Of a stretch of DNA of 64,000 bases, positions 34,301 to 46,408 are shown one piece after another. Under the pieces are notes generated by a model. It was given only the letters and a program-made list of their open reading frames with translations. It was not told where the DNA came from and ran no database searches. Location of the stretch: the NCBI GenBank assembly GCA_038363925.1, contig JAQQWL010000002.1:930001-994000 (forward strand). The letters are read 5' to 3'. This stretch comes from Apiospora phragmitis. Lineage: Eukaryota > Ascomycota > Sordariomycetes > Amphisphaeriales > Apiosporaceae. A program made the position numbers and the translations under genes. The first letter of the stretch is position 1. Each line of letters starts with the position of its first letter.

Positions 34301-36356
34301 TTCCTGTCGTTCAGCATGCCTGTTCTTCCAAAGCCCTAGAAGTTTTAGTAAGGAGTTGGTTCCCTTTTCTCATTCATTCAAAGCCGCAAGCCAAGGAGAG
34401 ATGAGATTGATAGAAAAAGATGAAAAAGCAACGTCCCCTGCCATTGGTCACACAACGCCTGCTATAGTCACGCTATCGGTCTAGCTGTCGACTAGTTGGT
34501 GGGCCACTCGCCGAGCTGAAGTGCCGCACGCTCCTCCGCTTCCAACGTGGCCGACGAAGAAGCAAAAGGCGGCTTGTTCCGTATCGTGCCTCGCTTATAT
34601 AGACCCAATCTCCACTTGAGATGAAGTTTCCAAGAAAGAGCGGACTTTACAGCTTCATACTTGGAAGATGTGCCGAAGAGTCTGTTCGATGGTCGCCGGA
34701 GAAGAAAATTTCGGTTGCCACGTACGTAACTGGTCACCGGGCTGGCATGCTTGAGCCATTCAATGCATCTCTGGCTAGCGTCGGCCACGGCCACTGGGAG
34801 AAATGAGGAACGGGATGCGATGAAAGCTGGTATATTCGCGTGTGGTGAGAATATGGCGATAGTCGTGGATTATCGTCGAATGGAGAGGCTAGGAAAGGCT
34901 AGGAATGAGGGTAGCACTGAAACTGAAGTCGAAATAAGAACGGCATAATGGTTGCCACTGAGATTGTATCTTTGCCGAAATCTAGGTCCGATCCCTGGTG
35001 TCGATCTCCCCCTCGCGTAGCTGGCTGCCAGCCCATTGGTTCCCAGCTGCAATCCCCTGCGTTCATCGAGATAAAAAGCCGGTCAGGTCGCTCAGGAGTC
35101 AATACTTTCAGCTAGTGTGAGTCGAGCCGCCGACCTCCTGAGACATTCAGCCCCTGCTCGGTACTCAATCTGGTGCGACATATGGCCCGCCGACCAATGG
35201 CGTGCCGAATCATGTCATCTTTCGTCCCTGGCCTCGTCCAAGCACTGAATGGCAACATAACTAGGGCTTGTCAAAAGTGTCCATCATTGCTTGTCAAGAC
35301 CCAAGAGCCCGGAGCTAAATCACCCACTAATCGGGCACCAGACTAGACGTGTGCCAACACGAATGCCGCAGCAGGTCCATAGAACGACGGCTCAAGCGTT
35401 CAATAATAGGATATGGTGGTCCTATGCTGAATCTTGCGCTTCGTCTAGGACGATGCCGGTACTACCACCCAGGACGACCGGATTAACAGTTCATGTGGAA
35501 CGACCAGTGAGACCTGATACCCCCCGGTATTGCATTGACAATACAGATTGTCAATCCTGCGCGATACTTAGGAGTCTTCTATTATCATACAGGGCTGGGA
35601 CAGAGCGCAGGCCAGACCAAAGGTGATGGCAAGTGTGCCGAACAACGAAATCTCCGGGCCGGATTTGATTGCATGCTGCACAAGCGACTGCCAACCCACG
35701 CCACGTCCAAATATGTAATTGACGAGATCCAGCTTTTACGCCACGCCTCGAAAAAGCAATATGATCGACGTGATGATGCCCGCTTGCCGTCCATAGATAT
35801 CCTGCGCCTAGGTTGTCTCCCCCACTGGCCATCGCATCGCGGATCCCATGACATGTCCCGTCTCCATACAACTGCTCGAGCACTTAACTCGAATGATTTC
35901 CGCTCTCCTCCTATGGGCATGTCTCTCCACGTGTTTGTGGCCCAGTAGCGGTCGCTCTCCACCCCCCCTTAGTCTAGGCACATCGTAGACAGCTCAGCTT
36001 AACTGGAAGAGGTAGAGTCCACCGGGAACGGCGTCCATCAGGAAACCCAACTAATCGGTATATTTGTTTCAGTCTCAGGCTGGCCCATGTGTACGTGCGC
36101 GTGGGGGGGCCAAGCCATAGATCGAAGCCAAAATCCTCTCTCTCTCATGTAGCTGCGAGGCCCATCACCTGTGTTCTTTCAAGAAAAATGCACCCCAGGA
36201 ACTGAGACCTCCAAGACGATCTCATATCACTTCAGCAGTCGATCACGTACTTAGCTTTGCGTCAGTCGAGAGCTTTGTCGGGGTTACTTCTGCCCATCAT
36301 CGAAAGAAAGAAGCCTCGAAGGAAGCTCGACAATCCTTCGGTGAGACATAGCCACC
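28328..36356. other. Gene-poor region of about 8 kb
   Basis: No frame longer than about 180 codons and none with recognisable motifs, on either strand. I see no transposase, reverse transcriptase or clear terminal repeats. One good core promoter (30589) has no coding gene after it. Candidate contents are non-coding transcripts, decayed repeats or genes too broken to read; none is shown by the sequence. Confidence 0.4.
30589..30596 (+). promoter_or_regulatory. TATAAATA core promoter element without an evident gene
   Basis: TATAAATA is followed after about 30-60 bp by a pyrimidine-rich, CAA-containing stretch (for example ctcacatcttcaaccct) typical of fungal transcription start regions. The first ATGs downstream open only very short frames, so the product may be non-coding. 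Confidence 0.35.
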
Positions 36357-39238
36357 ATGTCGACCCCAGACGAGCTGCTCCAGCAGTATCAAGGTCAAAT
36401 AGTACCTCGTTCTTTCAATGCCGGATTTGTCACCCTGAGCTACATCATCTCCTTGATTGGGGCGGCGGCAACCTTGGAGTTGATGAACCGTCGAACGTCC
36501 CGCAATGGATACTTCAACCACTTCCTCCTCGTGAGCAGCTCGATAACCATGGGGGGTATTGCTATATGGTGCATGGTAAGTGTGACCAGTCCAACTGCAC
36601 CGACATGTGGACTTCGACTGACTGGGTGCCAGCATTACATCGGCAACCGAGCGATCGAACTTGCGGACGGCCAACTCGAACTCCAGATCGCATACTCAGG
36701 CGGGTTTACCGCGTTATCCTTTTTCATCCCCATAATGGTACTCCTTCTTGCATTCGTGGCTGCTGGAACGAACCAAGTATCATGGTATCGAATTGGAGAT
36801 AGCGGAAGTCTTGCTGGAGGTGCGATATGCGGAAGTAAGTGGGCTTCCAGATTCACCCCTTATGTTGCGAGGCTGGTGTGCAAACAACTGTTGTGTTGCG
36901 TCTGGTCGGTCCCGTGTAGCCGGCCATGCGGATACATACCCCGGAGACATCGTTTTGTGCGACCATCGTCGCTGACAAGGATGCTCGCTAACCCAACGCG
37001 TTGCAGTGCACTACCCGAGGAAACGCCTCCATCGCAAATTTCACATGTATATACAGCACAGCCAATGTGGTAGGCAGTGTGCTGATTGCTATGGCTGCAA
37101 GCACGGCTGCCCTATCGCTCTTCTTCCTTTTCCGGGCCTCTTGGACGGGATCATGGTGGAAGAGAGGCATATGCGCTGTTCTCCTGGCAGGGGCTGTGTC
37201 TGGGATGCATTGGTGTGCATCCACCGGAACTGAGTACCGTTTGGTCCGTCTCAGTTCGGGTACGAGCCCACTGTCGCGCAACACGACCGTCATCGTCGTG
37301 ATATGCCTGTCTGTTGGCGCATCGCTGACGTTGGCTGCTACGGCCATTTGGACTGCTCATGTCATGAGGAAGACCGCAACAAAAGCTCAGCAAATCATAC
37401 TTGCCGCTGCCATCTTTGACCGGGCGGGGCGTATACTTGTCACGCCGGATGGGTTGCTGCCAAGTGAGAAGGTTACCGACACCTATATCGAAAGGAGACA
37501 TGACGACGTGTTCAACGTAGCAAATCCCCTGTTCCACTGGATGTTCCGGGTATCGCGCAACTGGTCGGGCGTCAGCAGCGTGATTGACAACATGGCCGAC
37601 CACCTTGCCGATCTACCTCGAAACAGGAGGGATGGCAGAGTTCGACTGATCGACGAGGACGGACAATTGGTTGACAACTATGATGTCGTTTTCCGCGAGC
37701 TCTTCTGCCTCGCGGCGAAGGGATTGGCGGATAAGACTAGGGAACAGCTCGCTAATGTCGGAATCCTCTGGGATGAGATCTTGCCTACAGGCGCCCTCGC
37801 ACCTCGACCTGCGTCGCCCATTGCAAAGGATAGGCCGAGAAGTGAGACAGCTAGAGAGAAGAGCATGGAAGATGCTGCTGAAAAGGGCGAGGGCTGGAGA
37901 TCTGGACATGAGTATTCTCGTGGCTCACTCATGTTCTTGGTGCGGCGCCTTGACAAGTCCCGGGATGTGGAGAGGCTCGAGGCCGCCGGTTATCGATTCG
38001 CTGACGTGAACCAAATATCGCATATCATCAGCTCCAATATGCAGATAAAAGCACAGAACGTGGACTCCAAGCTAATGGATATGGCCGCATTTGCTGAAGA
38101 GAAGACAATGATGGAACCTGGAGTCCACATGGGCTTTTTCGGTGTTCAGGCCCGAGTAGGCGGCGGTTTTGACATTGTTGTCAGGAGGGGTGCCCGGAAC
38201 CTGCTGCCGACTGTCCAGATGTCTGAAGAGCCGCTAGAGTCATGGCAGTTAGATCTCATCCGCCAGCTTGATGGGTTGAGGGTCACGGCAATCTGCTCCA
38301 ACCTGAAAGAGAGCAAAAGAGTATCACCAGCACTGTCACTCTTCGCCTCCAAGATTGCCAAATCAGTCGAGATTTTGCGGGCTCTGGTCAAAAGCCCCAT
38401 CTTCGACGAGGCGACCCTTACGGCCAGAGTGGTGCAAGTCCCATGCAGGGCCCCTTTCGGGTCCTCATCAGCCAACAACTGCACCATGATTAGCTTGAGG
38501 GTTGTTATCCCTATTCACATCAACATCTTGAGTCCCCACTACGATCTCATGCCCCTAAGCTTCTTCAAGGTCCAGCAGCTGGTTTATAAGGATTCGCCGC
38601 AGCACATCGACTTTGCACGATCGATCCACCGCGAACTTGCACCTATCGTCAATGCCAGGAATCCGCAGGCAGCTTTGCCGTCCTCTCGGCGTAATAAACC
38701 AACGCCGTCATCGGCAAGACACAGGTTTTTCGGCCATACAAGATCGTCAGCTTCTGGTCATTCTGTTGATGATGATGGTAACTCCATCCCAACCAAGATC
38801 CGAACGAAATCGAGTGCCACTTCTACACATTCGGTCAGCACGCTTCTGCGGACGAGGGCAGAGTCAGATCGACGGTTGGACGACACTCTGTCTGACAGGT
38901 CCCTTGTGCCAAAGACGGACAACCAACAGCAGTCCACACTTGGTGGTATCATGGTGTCGCAAGAGATCACTGTGAACTGTGAGGTGGAACGAGCAGCCCA
39001 GAGTTATAGGGAACCCGCTCAGTCAGGCAGCAAAGGCCATGCTAGAGGAGAATCGACCAAGATGCATACATCTGACTCATCGGTCATGGAGATGCAGCCT
39101 GTGGCTCACCGGGATCAAGAGGTCCATGTCGGTTTGACACTTGGGTCAGCTACGATCGAGAGTCACAAGAGCAGTGAGGTGGTGTCATTCGTTGACGAGC
39201 TTTTTGCTGTGTGTGTTGGTAACCGACAAGGAGTTTAG
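36357..39238 (+). CDS. MHYT-domain integral membrane sensor protein (one frame break)
   Basis: About 883 residues. The N-terminal third is an MHYT domain, a bacterial and fungal membrane module proposed to bind a metal such as copper and sense gases; the fungal role is unknown. The start ATG at 36357 is in context GCCACCATG. Exons: 36357-36575, 36633-36834, 37007-39238. Three MHY-type motifs appear: MHYI (about residue 73), MHY (about 141) and MHW in AVSGMHWCASTGTEY. Membrane helices separate them, as in FFIPIMVLLLAFVAAG and VIVVICLSVGASLTLAATAI. The long soluble part contains FDRAGRILVTPDGLLPSEK, a PAS-like start, then NVANPLFHWMFRVSRNW. The last 250 residues are Ser-rich and disordered. One extra C at 37014-37016 breaks the frame straight after the second motif. 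Confidence 0.83.
36576..36632 (+). other. Intron 1 of the MHYT gene
   Basis: GTAAGT donor, GACTGAC branch-like site, CCAG acceptor; 57 bp, so the unspliced frame stays open. Removal joins WCM to HYIGNR. Confidence 0.8.
36835..37006 (+). other. Intron 2 of the MHYT gene
   Basis: GTAAGT donor, GCTAAC branch site, TTGCAG acceptor; 172 bp. It splits the Met codon of the second MHY motif (A|TG CAC TAC). Confidence 0.75.
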
Positions 39239-40961
39239 TAAGATGCATAATGAAAGACTTATTAGAGATAGCCCGCCAGGGAGAGAGGAAAGGGCGTTGA
39301 GCTAGGGAACGATACCCAAGGAGCTTGTGGCGGTCACGCGGCGCGGGCGTAATGTAATACATGTACAGAATAATGCTGATGAGGCATGGAATCTAATCAA
39401 TCAATCAACCATAAATCCAAGAGATCAATCATCGTGACTTTTCTTCTTCTGTGGTAGTCGATTTGATAAGGTGTGTGCATACCATGGGTCTGCCAAAGTG
39501 CCAGAGGCTGCGAACTCGGACTCTTTTAAGGCAACTTTCTTAAGGTTTACCCCCAATTTCCCCCTTTAGATACTATCATCTTTTTTGGGCACCAAATACG
39601 GTAAGTACGCAGGGCAGATATTTCCACACCAATATTGGGTCCAGTGCACTTGTCAATACCACCTGCAGTCACTTTCCGGAGCAGACCTCCTGAGCAGATT
39701 GCCTGGGTGCTTGCTGGGTATCTGAATCGGTGATAAAGAGCCAAGCAAAAGCAATCCAATATCTTGGTGGGGCTACTATAAACTACCACATCGTGATCAC
39801 GGTGATCACACAGCAAAATTGTGTGTAAAACGAAGCGGAGACTCTCCACTTGGGAAACAGCCATGTCATGGAGTTGCACCCTGGAGAAAAATGTCCAGCC
39901 CACCACCCACCGCATCCCAACTAAAACACCACAACCCCAACGCCAAAATAAGATGAGAGAGCTTCTGGAGAGGAGAGAACGCCACAGCCACGGCAGGAAC
40001 GGCCGACGACGCGAGTCACTTACGACAGCGCCCCGGATCTTTGAGTAAGAAAAAAGGAAGATTGGGAAACCCACCCGCAGTCCACTCACCGGTCGTAAAT
40101 GATGACATGTGGGCGGGAAAAAGTCCAACTAAAACTCCAAACCTCCAAGCCTCAACTCCACCAGCAAACCCCCATCCCCAGCCCAACTGGCGGATATTAC
40201 TTGCTGCCGACAACTGGCCCAACAGGTCATTCAGTTCACCCGCGCGACTAAGGCGAATTCTGGGCACTCGGGCCTGCCACCTAACGCCGTCTTTTACGGG
40301 GCTGCTTCTCCACGGGCCGGCCTTACTGGGGACAAACTTCCCCGTAAGTTCTGCGCGTTACCCATAACTTGCCAGACATGGTTTAGAATCACCATGTCGA
40401 TTGCGTCGTTCAGGCCTGCCCGGAACCGGTCTTCCTTGGTCCCTCGTCGCCTACCAGATTGACACGGTAGTAGGTAGCAGTAGGCACTGGTATTGGTTTT
40501 GCCCCGTTTCATTTTCGACCCGTTCTGCTGGCTGGCAACCTGTCCTAAGTCCCAAGTCGCAGCATAACCCACGATAACCCGCGCGACGTCATCGTCCCGT
40601 CTGACACAAAACTCGTCCCAATCCGTGTCAATTGCGCCTTACCGACCTGATTTTTTCTCTTCTCTAGATTTCTAGATTTCTAGATTCAGACCGTCGCGGT
40701 CCATCTGAGCTTAATATCACTTCTCTGGGCATTGGTTGTGCCGTGCAGCGCAAGCTTTTTTTTTTTCTTCCTTGTCACGTCACTTCGCCTCTGTATTCTT
40801 ATCTAGCTCAAACCAGCAGCTGCCGCATTTCGGTTGTCAGCAGCTTATCTAGCTCCAGCATTGCCGAGCTCTAGTCCTCCGCGACCAGCCAGGGCTGAAT
40901 TCCTTTTGCAGACTTCACACCCCGGGTAATTGACTCGTTACCGTCAATCCGGCCACCAGAG
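39239..40961 (+). other. Intergenic region, GUT2 promoter and leader
   Basis: No supported gene. It holds the MHYT gene 3' UTR, the TCTAGATT repeat and a T-rich tract at about 40756-40767. The pyrimidine-rich stretch up to 40961 resembles a fungal promoter and leader. Confidence 0.4.
40663..40687 (+). repeat. Three tandem TCTAGATT units
   Basis: Perfect 8-bp period repeated three times, about 275-300 bp upstream of the GUT2 start codon. It may be a regulatory element or chance; no known factor site is claimed. Confidence 0.6.
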
Positions 40962-43093
40962 ATGTCGAGATTTCAACGAGCAGCTGGCGTCCTCCGGCGC
41001 ATAGCACTGCCTACCACCGCCGCGACCGTAGGTGGTGGTGCGCTTCTCTACCTTGCCTACCGACCCCGAAACATCCCCGGCTATGATAGCGCGGCCGTAC
41101 CGCCGCCCTTCCTGGACGCCGATGGCACCTTCAGGATGCCCCGCTTCCCCAAGGTGAAGTCGAGGTTAGAACAAATTGAGGATTTGAAGAAGAGCTACAA
41201 TCCTAATGAAGAATACGACATGCTGGTAATCGGTGGCGGTGCGACAGGTGCGGGTGTCGCCCTGGACGCTGTGACGAGAGGACTGAAGGTCGCCATGGTG
41301 GAGCGCGATGATTTCAGCAGTGGCACAAGTAGTAAGAGCACCAAGCTGGTCCATGGTGGTGTGCGATACTTGGAAAAGGCCGTGTGGAATCTGGACTGGA
41401 ACCAGTACCAACTCGTGCGGGAGGCGCTGAAGGAGCGCAAATACTTCCTCCAGACCGCACCCCATCTCAGCTCGTGGCTTCCCATCATGTTGCCCCCTAG
41501 ACCAGTGGTGGAAGGCTCCCTACTACTGGGCGGGTACTAAGTTCTACGATTTCCTCGCTGGTAGCGAAGGTATCGAGAGCTCGTACTTCCTGACTAGGAG
41601 CAAGGCCATTGATGCTTTCCCCATGCTCAAGAAGACTGATCTCGTCGGCGCTTTGGTTTACTACGACGGCGCTCACAACGACTCCCGGATGAACGTGTCG
41701 TTAGCTATGACGGCTGCTGTCTATGGCGCCACCGTGGTTAACCACGCCGCCGTGTCCAGCCTCATCAAGGATGCCAACGGAAAGTTGTGTGGAGCTACCA
41801 TCAAGGATTGTATTCCGGAGCGAGATGGCAAGGGCTCCGGTGAGGGTATCAAGGTCAAGGCGAAGTGCATCATCAACTGCACAGGCCCCTTCACCGACTC
41901 CATTCGCAAGATGGACGACCAAGGGTGCAAGGAGATTGTGGCACCTGCATCTGGTGTGCACGTCATTCTTACCCGGATACTACAGCCCGGCAAACATGGG
42001 CCTGATCGACCCTAAAACTTCCGACGGACGAGTCATCTTCTTCCTGCCGTGGCAAGGCAACACCATTGCTGGTACTACTGATGAGCCTACCACCATCTCC
42101 CAGAACCCCCTCCCCGACGAGAAGTCCATCCAATGGATTCTCAACGAGGTTAGCCACTACCTTTCGCCTGATATCACTGTCCGCCGTGGCGATGTGCTCG
42201 CTGCCTGGTCCGGTATCCGGCCCTTGGTGAAGAACCCTAAGGCTTCCAACACGGAGTCGCTGGTGCGAAACCATCTGATTGATATTTCCGAGTCTGGCCT
42301 CGTGACTTGTGCCGGAGGCAAGTGGACAACATACAGACAAATGGCCGAAGAGTGCGTCGATGAGGCCATCAAGGAGTTCAAGCTGCCGGTCAAGGCCTAC
42401 CCCACCGCACCTCGCGTTAGTGGTACCGAGGAAATCGACGACGGCGCCATCCTGAACGGCCAGTGCCAGACGCACAACGTCCGCTTGATCGGCGCCCACG
42501 GTTTCAGCAAGACGCTCTTCATCAACCTGATCCAGCACTTCGGCATCGAGACCGAGGTCGCCAAGCACCTCACCGAGAGCTACGGTGACCGCGCCTGGAC
42601 CGTCGCCGAGCTGTGCCGGCCCACGCACAACCGCTTCCCCGCCCGCGGCGAGCGCATCGCGCCCCTCTACCCCTTCGTCGACGGCGAGATCCGCTACGCC
42701 GTCAAGCACGAGTACGCCCAGACCGCCGCTGACGTCCTCGCGCGCCGCACCCGCCTGGCCTTCCTGAACGCGCAGGCCGCCCTCGAGGCCATGCCCCGCG
42801 TCATTGACATCATGTCCGAGGAGCTCGGCTGGGATTCCAAGCGTAAGGAGCGCGAGTGGAAAGACAGTAAGTTTTTTTTTGAAACCGCACACAAGGCATT
42901 CTTCCCTCATTTATTACTATATTTGCTAACATGATGTGTTTTCACTACAGCTCTGTCCTACCTCCAGTCCATGGGTCTGCCCGAGCCCATGCTCACCGTT
43001 ACCCGCAAGCAGGTCGAGGACAAGAAGCTCGACTTCTTGACGCCCAAGGAGCACCAGATGTACTCCCGTCATGACCAGCCTATCAAGGGCTAA
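40962..43093 (+). CDS. GUT2: Mitochondrial FAD-dependent glycerol-3-phosphate dehydrogenase (two frame breaks)
   Basis: Oxidises glycerol-3-phosphate to dihydroxyacetone phosphate at the mitochondrial inner membrane and passes electrons to ubiquinone. Start ATG at 40962; the N-terminus has a basic presequence and a short hydrophobic segment. The FAD-binding fold is EYDMLVIGGGATGAGVALDA, with ERDDFSSGTSSKSTKLVHGG after it. Further motifs: WAGTKFYDFLAGSEG, NCTGPFTDSIRKMD, FFLPWQGNTIAGTTDEPT, VLAAWSGIRPLVKNP, LVTCAGGKWTTYRQMAEE. Intron at 42867-42950; the last exon ends HDQPIKG. One extra C at 41493-41497 and one extra base at about 41966-41970 break the frame. Without them the length is 681 residues, as expected. 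Confidence 0.96.
42867..42950 (+). other. Intron of GUT2
   Basis: GTAAGT donor, GCTAAC branch site, CTACAG acceptor; 84 bp. It joins KD and TLSYLQSMG. Confidence 0.85.
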
Positions 43094-43864
43094 AGGGGAA
43101 AGAAAGAAAGAAAGAAAGAAGACCCAAAAAGCTGTTTTCTCTTGTTTCTAGTGTTTACGATAATGGGCATGGGACGTTTCGGTGTTCTAGAACAGGGTTT
43201 GGATTCTCTGAGGGCCGGGAGTAGCAGAGCAGTAGTCTCTGGGCTCACTTTTGTTTGTAGGGTGTGGTGTTGAATATGGCTTTCTGTAATAGTCGTATGC
43301 CGAGTAGATTATACCAATACTTCCTAACCCAACCAACCAATTTTTTTTACAACCCACAAACTCCAGCATAACAACTATGCATCGTGATCTGAGAGCCAGA
43401 TTTAACAGATTCCATTAGCAGGTGGTTTTGAGGAAGAATGATGCCTAGTAGCAATACATGATTCCCACGTAATTACCCCACTGTCTCTCCTGTTGACCCT
43501 GTTTCATCATCTGGCCATGCCAATCTTGTAAACCTCCATGACCAAGATACCGATTTCTCTTCGTCGTGATCGACAATCGCGAACCCTTCGGGATCGTCGA
43601 CCTTTAAGACAGAAACTAAAGCACAGTATTACACACCATCTCTCCACACTCTAGCGTCGGCCCCCACACGCTACTTGCTCTACCCACTCGAGGATGTATC
43701 GTGGTGGGCGCATAGCACGGCCTGCGCCACCTTTCGCATGGCGCACCGCGAGCACCAGTCCCGGCTCTTCTGTGTGGCACCCTGATCCTGATCCTCCCTT
43801 TCCTCGGCATCAGCGCGTTGCCGTCTCAGTAGTCGTCGTCGTCGTCGTCGCTCCAGAGACTAGG
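43094..43864. other. Convergent intergenic region downstream of GUT2
   Basis: Holds the GUT2 3' UTR, beginning with the GAAA repeat, and the 3' end of the next minus-strand gene. No supported gene. Confidence 0.45.
43098..43121 (+). repeat. (GAAA)n microsatellite in the GUT2 3' UTR
   Basis: About six copies of a 4-bp unit starting five bases after the stop codon. Confidence 0.8.
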
Positions 43865-45025
43865 CTAGAGTTTCCAGGGCTCTGTTGCGGGTTGGTCGCA
43901 TCTCGCGCACGTTACTGACGACGACGTCGACGGCGAAGGGTGGTCGTTCTCGTGCTGTGACCGTGACCGTGTGCTGTTATTGTTGTTATGATCCGTATCG
44001 TTGCCATTTCTTCCTGCCGCTGGCGTTGATTTCCATCTTCCAAGCCGCTGTCGAAGTCCTACTGCCGTCGTTGTTGGCGTTTGCTGCCGCCGCGTGTCAG
44101 TATCAGGGGGCGTGGCAGTGATGGTAGGCGGCGCAAAGCACGTGGTCCTTCGCACAAAGGGATGATTAGCCAGATTGCCGCCATGACTGTTATGTGAGGA
44201 CGTCGGGTATTGGCCGCGGCGTTGGAGATTATGTGCGGGGTCGAAGAGGGCATCCGGGTGCGACAGCAACCACTCGTGGTACTCGGGAGGCGTGATGACT
44301 TGGGTTTGCGGGGAGAACGGTGGGTGATGCGGGTAGGAATTGATCTCGGCGAGGACGCGGGTGATGTCGATCATGGATCCGGCCGCCGCGGAAGAAGAGG
44401 AGGAATCGCCGTTGGCGCTGGTTACCTCTTTCCTATGCAAAGCCTGCTGGTATTGCTGCTGAGTCTGGAGAAGATGACTTTTGCCGCTGTCGAGACTGAA
44501 GCTTTGCTGACGTCGGAGTCGAGCACGGGAGAGCGGGGACCCCTGGGCGATACCGTCGTCTTTGGCGTTTTCGAGGGTGTTCTTGTCCTTTTTGTTGTTG
44601 CTGGTTTTCCAGGTCTTTCTCAAGCCGGTTTCGAGGTCAGGGGTCGAGACAATCCCGTTCCGCAGCGTGGTGATGCTGCGCTGCTCGGTGATGGGATGGA
44701 GTTCGGTGCCGTGGCCGTACAGGAAGGGCGTGAGCTCTAGGCGTGATAGGGGCGATTCGTAGTTCAGGTCTATGTTCATGAGCCGTGCTGGGGTGGCGGA
44801 GAGGAGCTGTTTCGTGGACGCCGCAGGCTCTGATGCTCTGCGGTACGTCGAATCCTCGGCACAGATAGACGGCGAGGATATCGGCACACCGTCGGGCATC
44901 GAGCTGCTGATGTCTGATGACGCATTCTCGTCCGAGTCTCTCTTGTCAGGCTTCAACGGCTGGGGAGCGGTGGCGGTGTTGGCTATATCGGTGAGTACGG
45001 GTGGAACTGCTGCAGTCGTCATCAT
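43865..45025 (-). CDS. Hypothetical disordered protein
   Basis: One exon of 386 residues from the first in-frame ATG at 45025 (tandem MM). No family recognised. It is rich in Ser, Thr, Asn and Gln, with a Gln tract (LLQTQQQYQQALHRK), a Ser/Ala run and an Asn run (DHNNNNSTRSR). More ordered islands are LNYESPLSRLELTPFLYG, MIDITRVLAEINSYP, and ITPPEYHEWLLSHPDALFDP, which looks like a short helical motif. A terminal CxxC (TCARCDQP) is a single pair, not a full zinc finger. The islands suggest a conserved fungal regulator; that is inference. GTC-rich sequence on the plus strand near the 3' end encodes low complexity. Confidence 0.55.
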   Translation of the reverse strand: MMTTAAVPPVLTDIANTATAPQPLKPDKRDSDENASSDISSSMPDGVPISSPSICAEDSTYRRASEPAASTKQLLSATPARLMNIDLNYESPLSRLELTPFLYGHGTELHPITEQRSITTLRNGIVSTPDLETGLRKTWKTSNNKKDKNTLENAKDDGIAQGSPLSRARLRRQQSFSLDSGKSHLLQTQQQYQQALHRKEVTSANGDSSSSSAAAGSMIDITRVLAEINSYPHHPPFSPQTQVITPPEYHEWLLSHPDALFDPAHNLQRRGQYPTSSHNSHGGNLANHPFVRRTTCFAPPTITATPPDTDTRRQQTPTTTAVGLRQRLGRWKSTPAAGRNGNDTDHNNNNSTRSRSQHENDHPSPSTSSSVTCARCDQPATEPWKL

Positions 45026-46408
45026 TGTGGGCTTGAGTGATGTAGCTTTCGGAGATATAAGGTTACGCAATGAGGATATTAGCTGGGATATAGACCTGAA
45101 GAAAGCCTTGCGTTAATCAAAGAAGAGGTGTTTGTGTATGGCTCTGGCTACATGTATTGATGGAACATGATATATCGCTGTGAACCAGCATGAGAGGTCT
45201 TTACGAGGTAGGTAGGGAGATAGAAGTCTGACGCGCAGCATGTCTTTCTGGAAGTGAGTACGGCAGTCGCGACTGCATTTACCTAAAAGCCAAGAAAGAC
45301 TACACACACCCGATCGGTCCTTCCTTTGAACATGTGTCTGGTAGATAATGGCGAGACTGTACATGTCAATTGAATGAGCCTCTTCCGGTTGCTTCAATGT
45401 TAACGCAACGCCCAGGGTATGGTAAAACCAGCCAATTATGTTGGTTCTGACAAGACATATATACCGACATACCATTTGTTGTCAATGTCGGCGCGTCTGC
45501 TTTTGGCCCAGTGGCATATTCAACAAATTAGCTTAGAGAAAATTGAAGCATTTACTTGTAAGTGCTCTCTACACGGACGCAAAGCATCTGGTACTAATAT
45601 TAGGCGAGCGCTGAAGCCCTGGAGCCTCTTGTGTAACTTACAGCAGGTAGCCGATGAGTACCTAGGTAATCAGGGGGGCTCAGTCGGTTCTGTCTACTAC
45701 CCGAAACCTGGACGCCGTGCAAGACGGCATCATTTGTTGCGTACGGTCCACTGGAGACAGATCTCCCGCAGGAATGCCCAAGCGATGCAGTGCTACAGAT
45801 TTGCCGTCACACCTTCATGGCTAAGACGAACATATCGTGTGTACACATTCAGCATCATCAATCATCATTTTGATGGCTGCATGTTTCCTTGGAGGGATAT
45901 GATATGGCCCGTTGAAGAGTTCGGTACGGTTGTGACGATGGTCTGATCACGTGGATCTCCTGACTCGAAAGCATCGCGGCGTTTCTGGTCAGAGTAGCAG
46001 TGAATACAGGCCTGATACCAGTCCTTTGGAATAGGGTTTTACCTAAATGAGCTGTTCAACGTTCTACAGATCCAATGGGAAGTCTGGTTCCCATGTGGTG
46101 TAGCAAGCAGTGGGCACGTCTTTGTGCAAGTACGCAAGTACCCAGTGGGTAGCCTCCTTCCTGCTTTGATGCCATCGCCATCAGTGCCTTCCTCGAAGTT
46201 GTCAGTTGCCAAGTACAACCCACCTGACCGCCCATCATTACCTCAATACTTTCTTCGTGCTTCAAAGACCTCCAACTCGGACCCAACCGATCGCCAATCT
46301 CTCTTAGGCATCAAGAGCATCGACCACCCCATATTGCCCGCCCCTTACTGTCACCACGCATACAACGATTTCCAAGCGAACCACTAGAACTGAGCCAATA
46401 TCATTACC
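45026..46408. other. Divergent intergenic region
   Basis: Upstream of both the hypothetical gene (-) and the MFS transporter gene (+). A 175-codon frame at 45419-45946 lacks motifs and is not called. Nothing else is supported. Confidence 0.4.

Noticed and set aside
39547..40128. A 193-codon minus-strand frame in the GUT2 upstream region
   Set aside because: No recognisable motif or splice context, and it lies across promoter-like sequence.
41969..42910. A 313-codon antisense frame over GUT2
   Set aside because: Shadow of the coding strand's codon bias; no motifs.
43865..45070. A longer N-terminus (15 more residues) for the hypothetical disordered protein
   Set aside because: The frame's left edge has TTG, not ATG; the first ATG is at 45025.
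45419..45946. A 175-codon plus-strand frame
   Set aside because: No motifs, mixed composition, and other frames overlap it; it fits promoter sequence.
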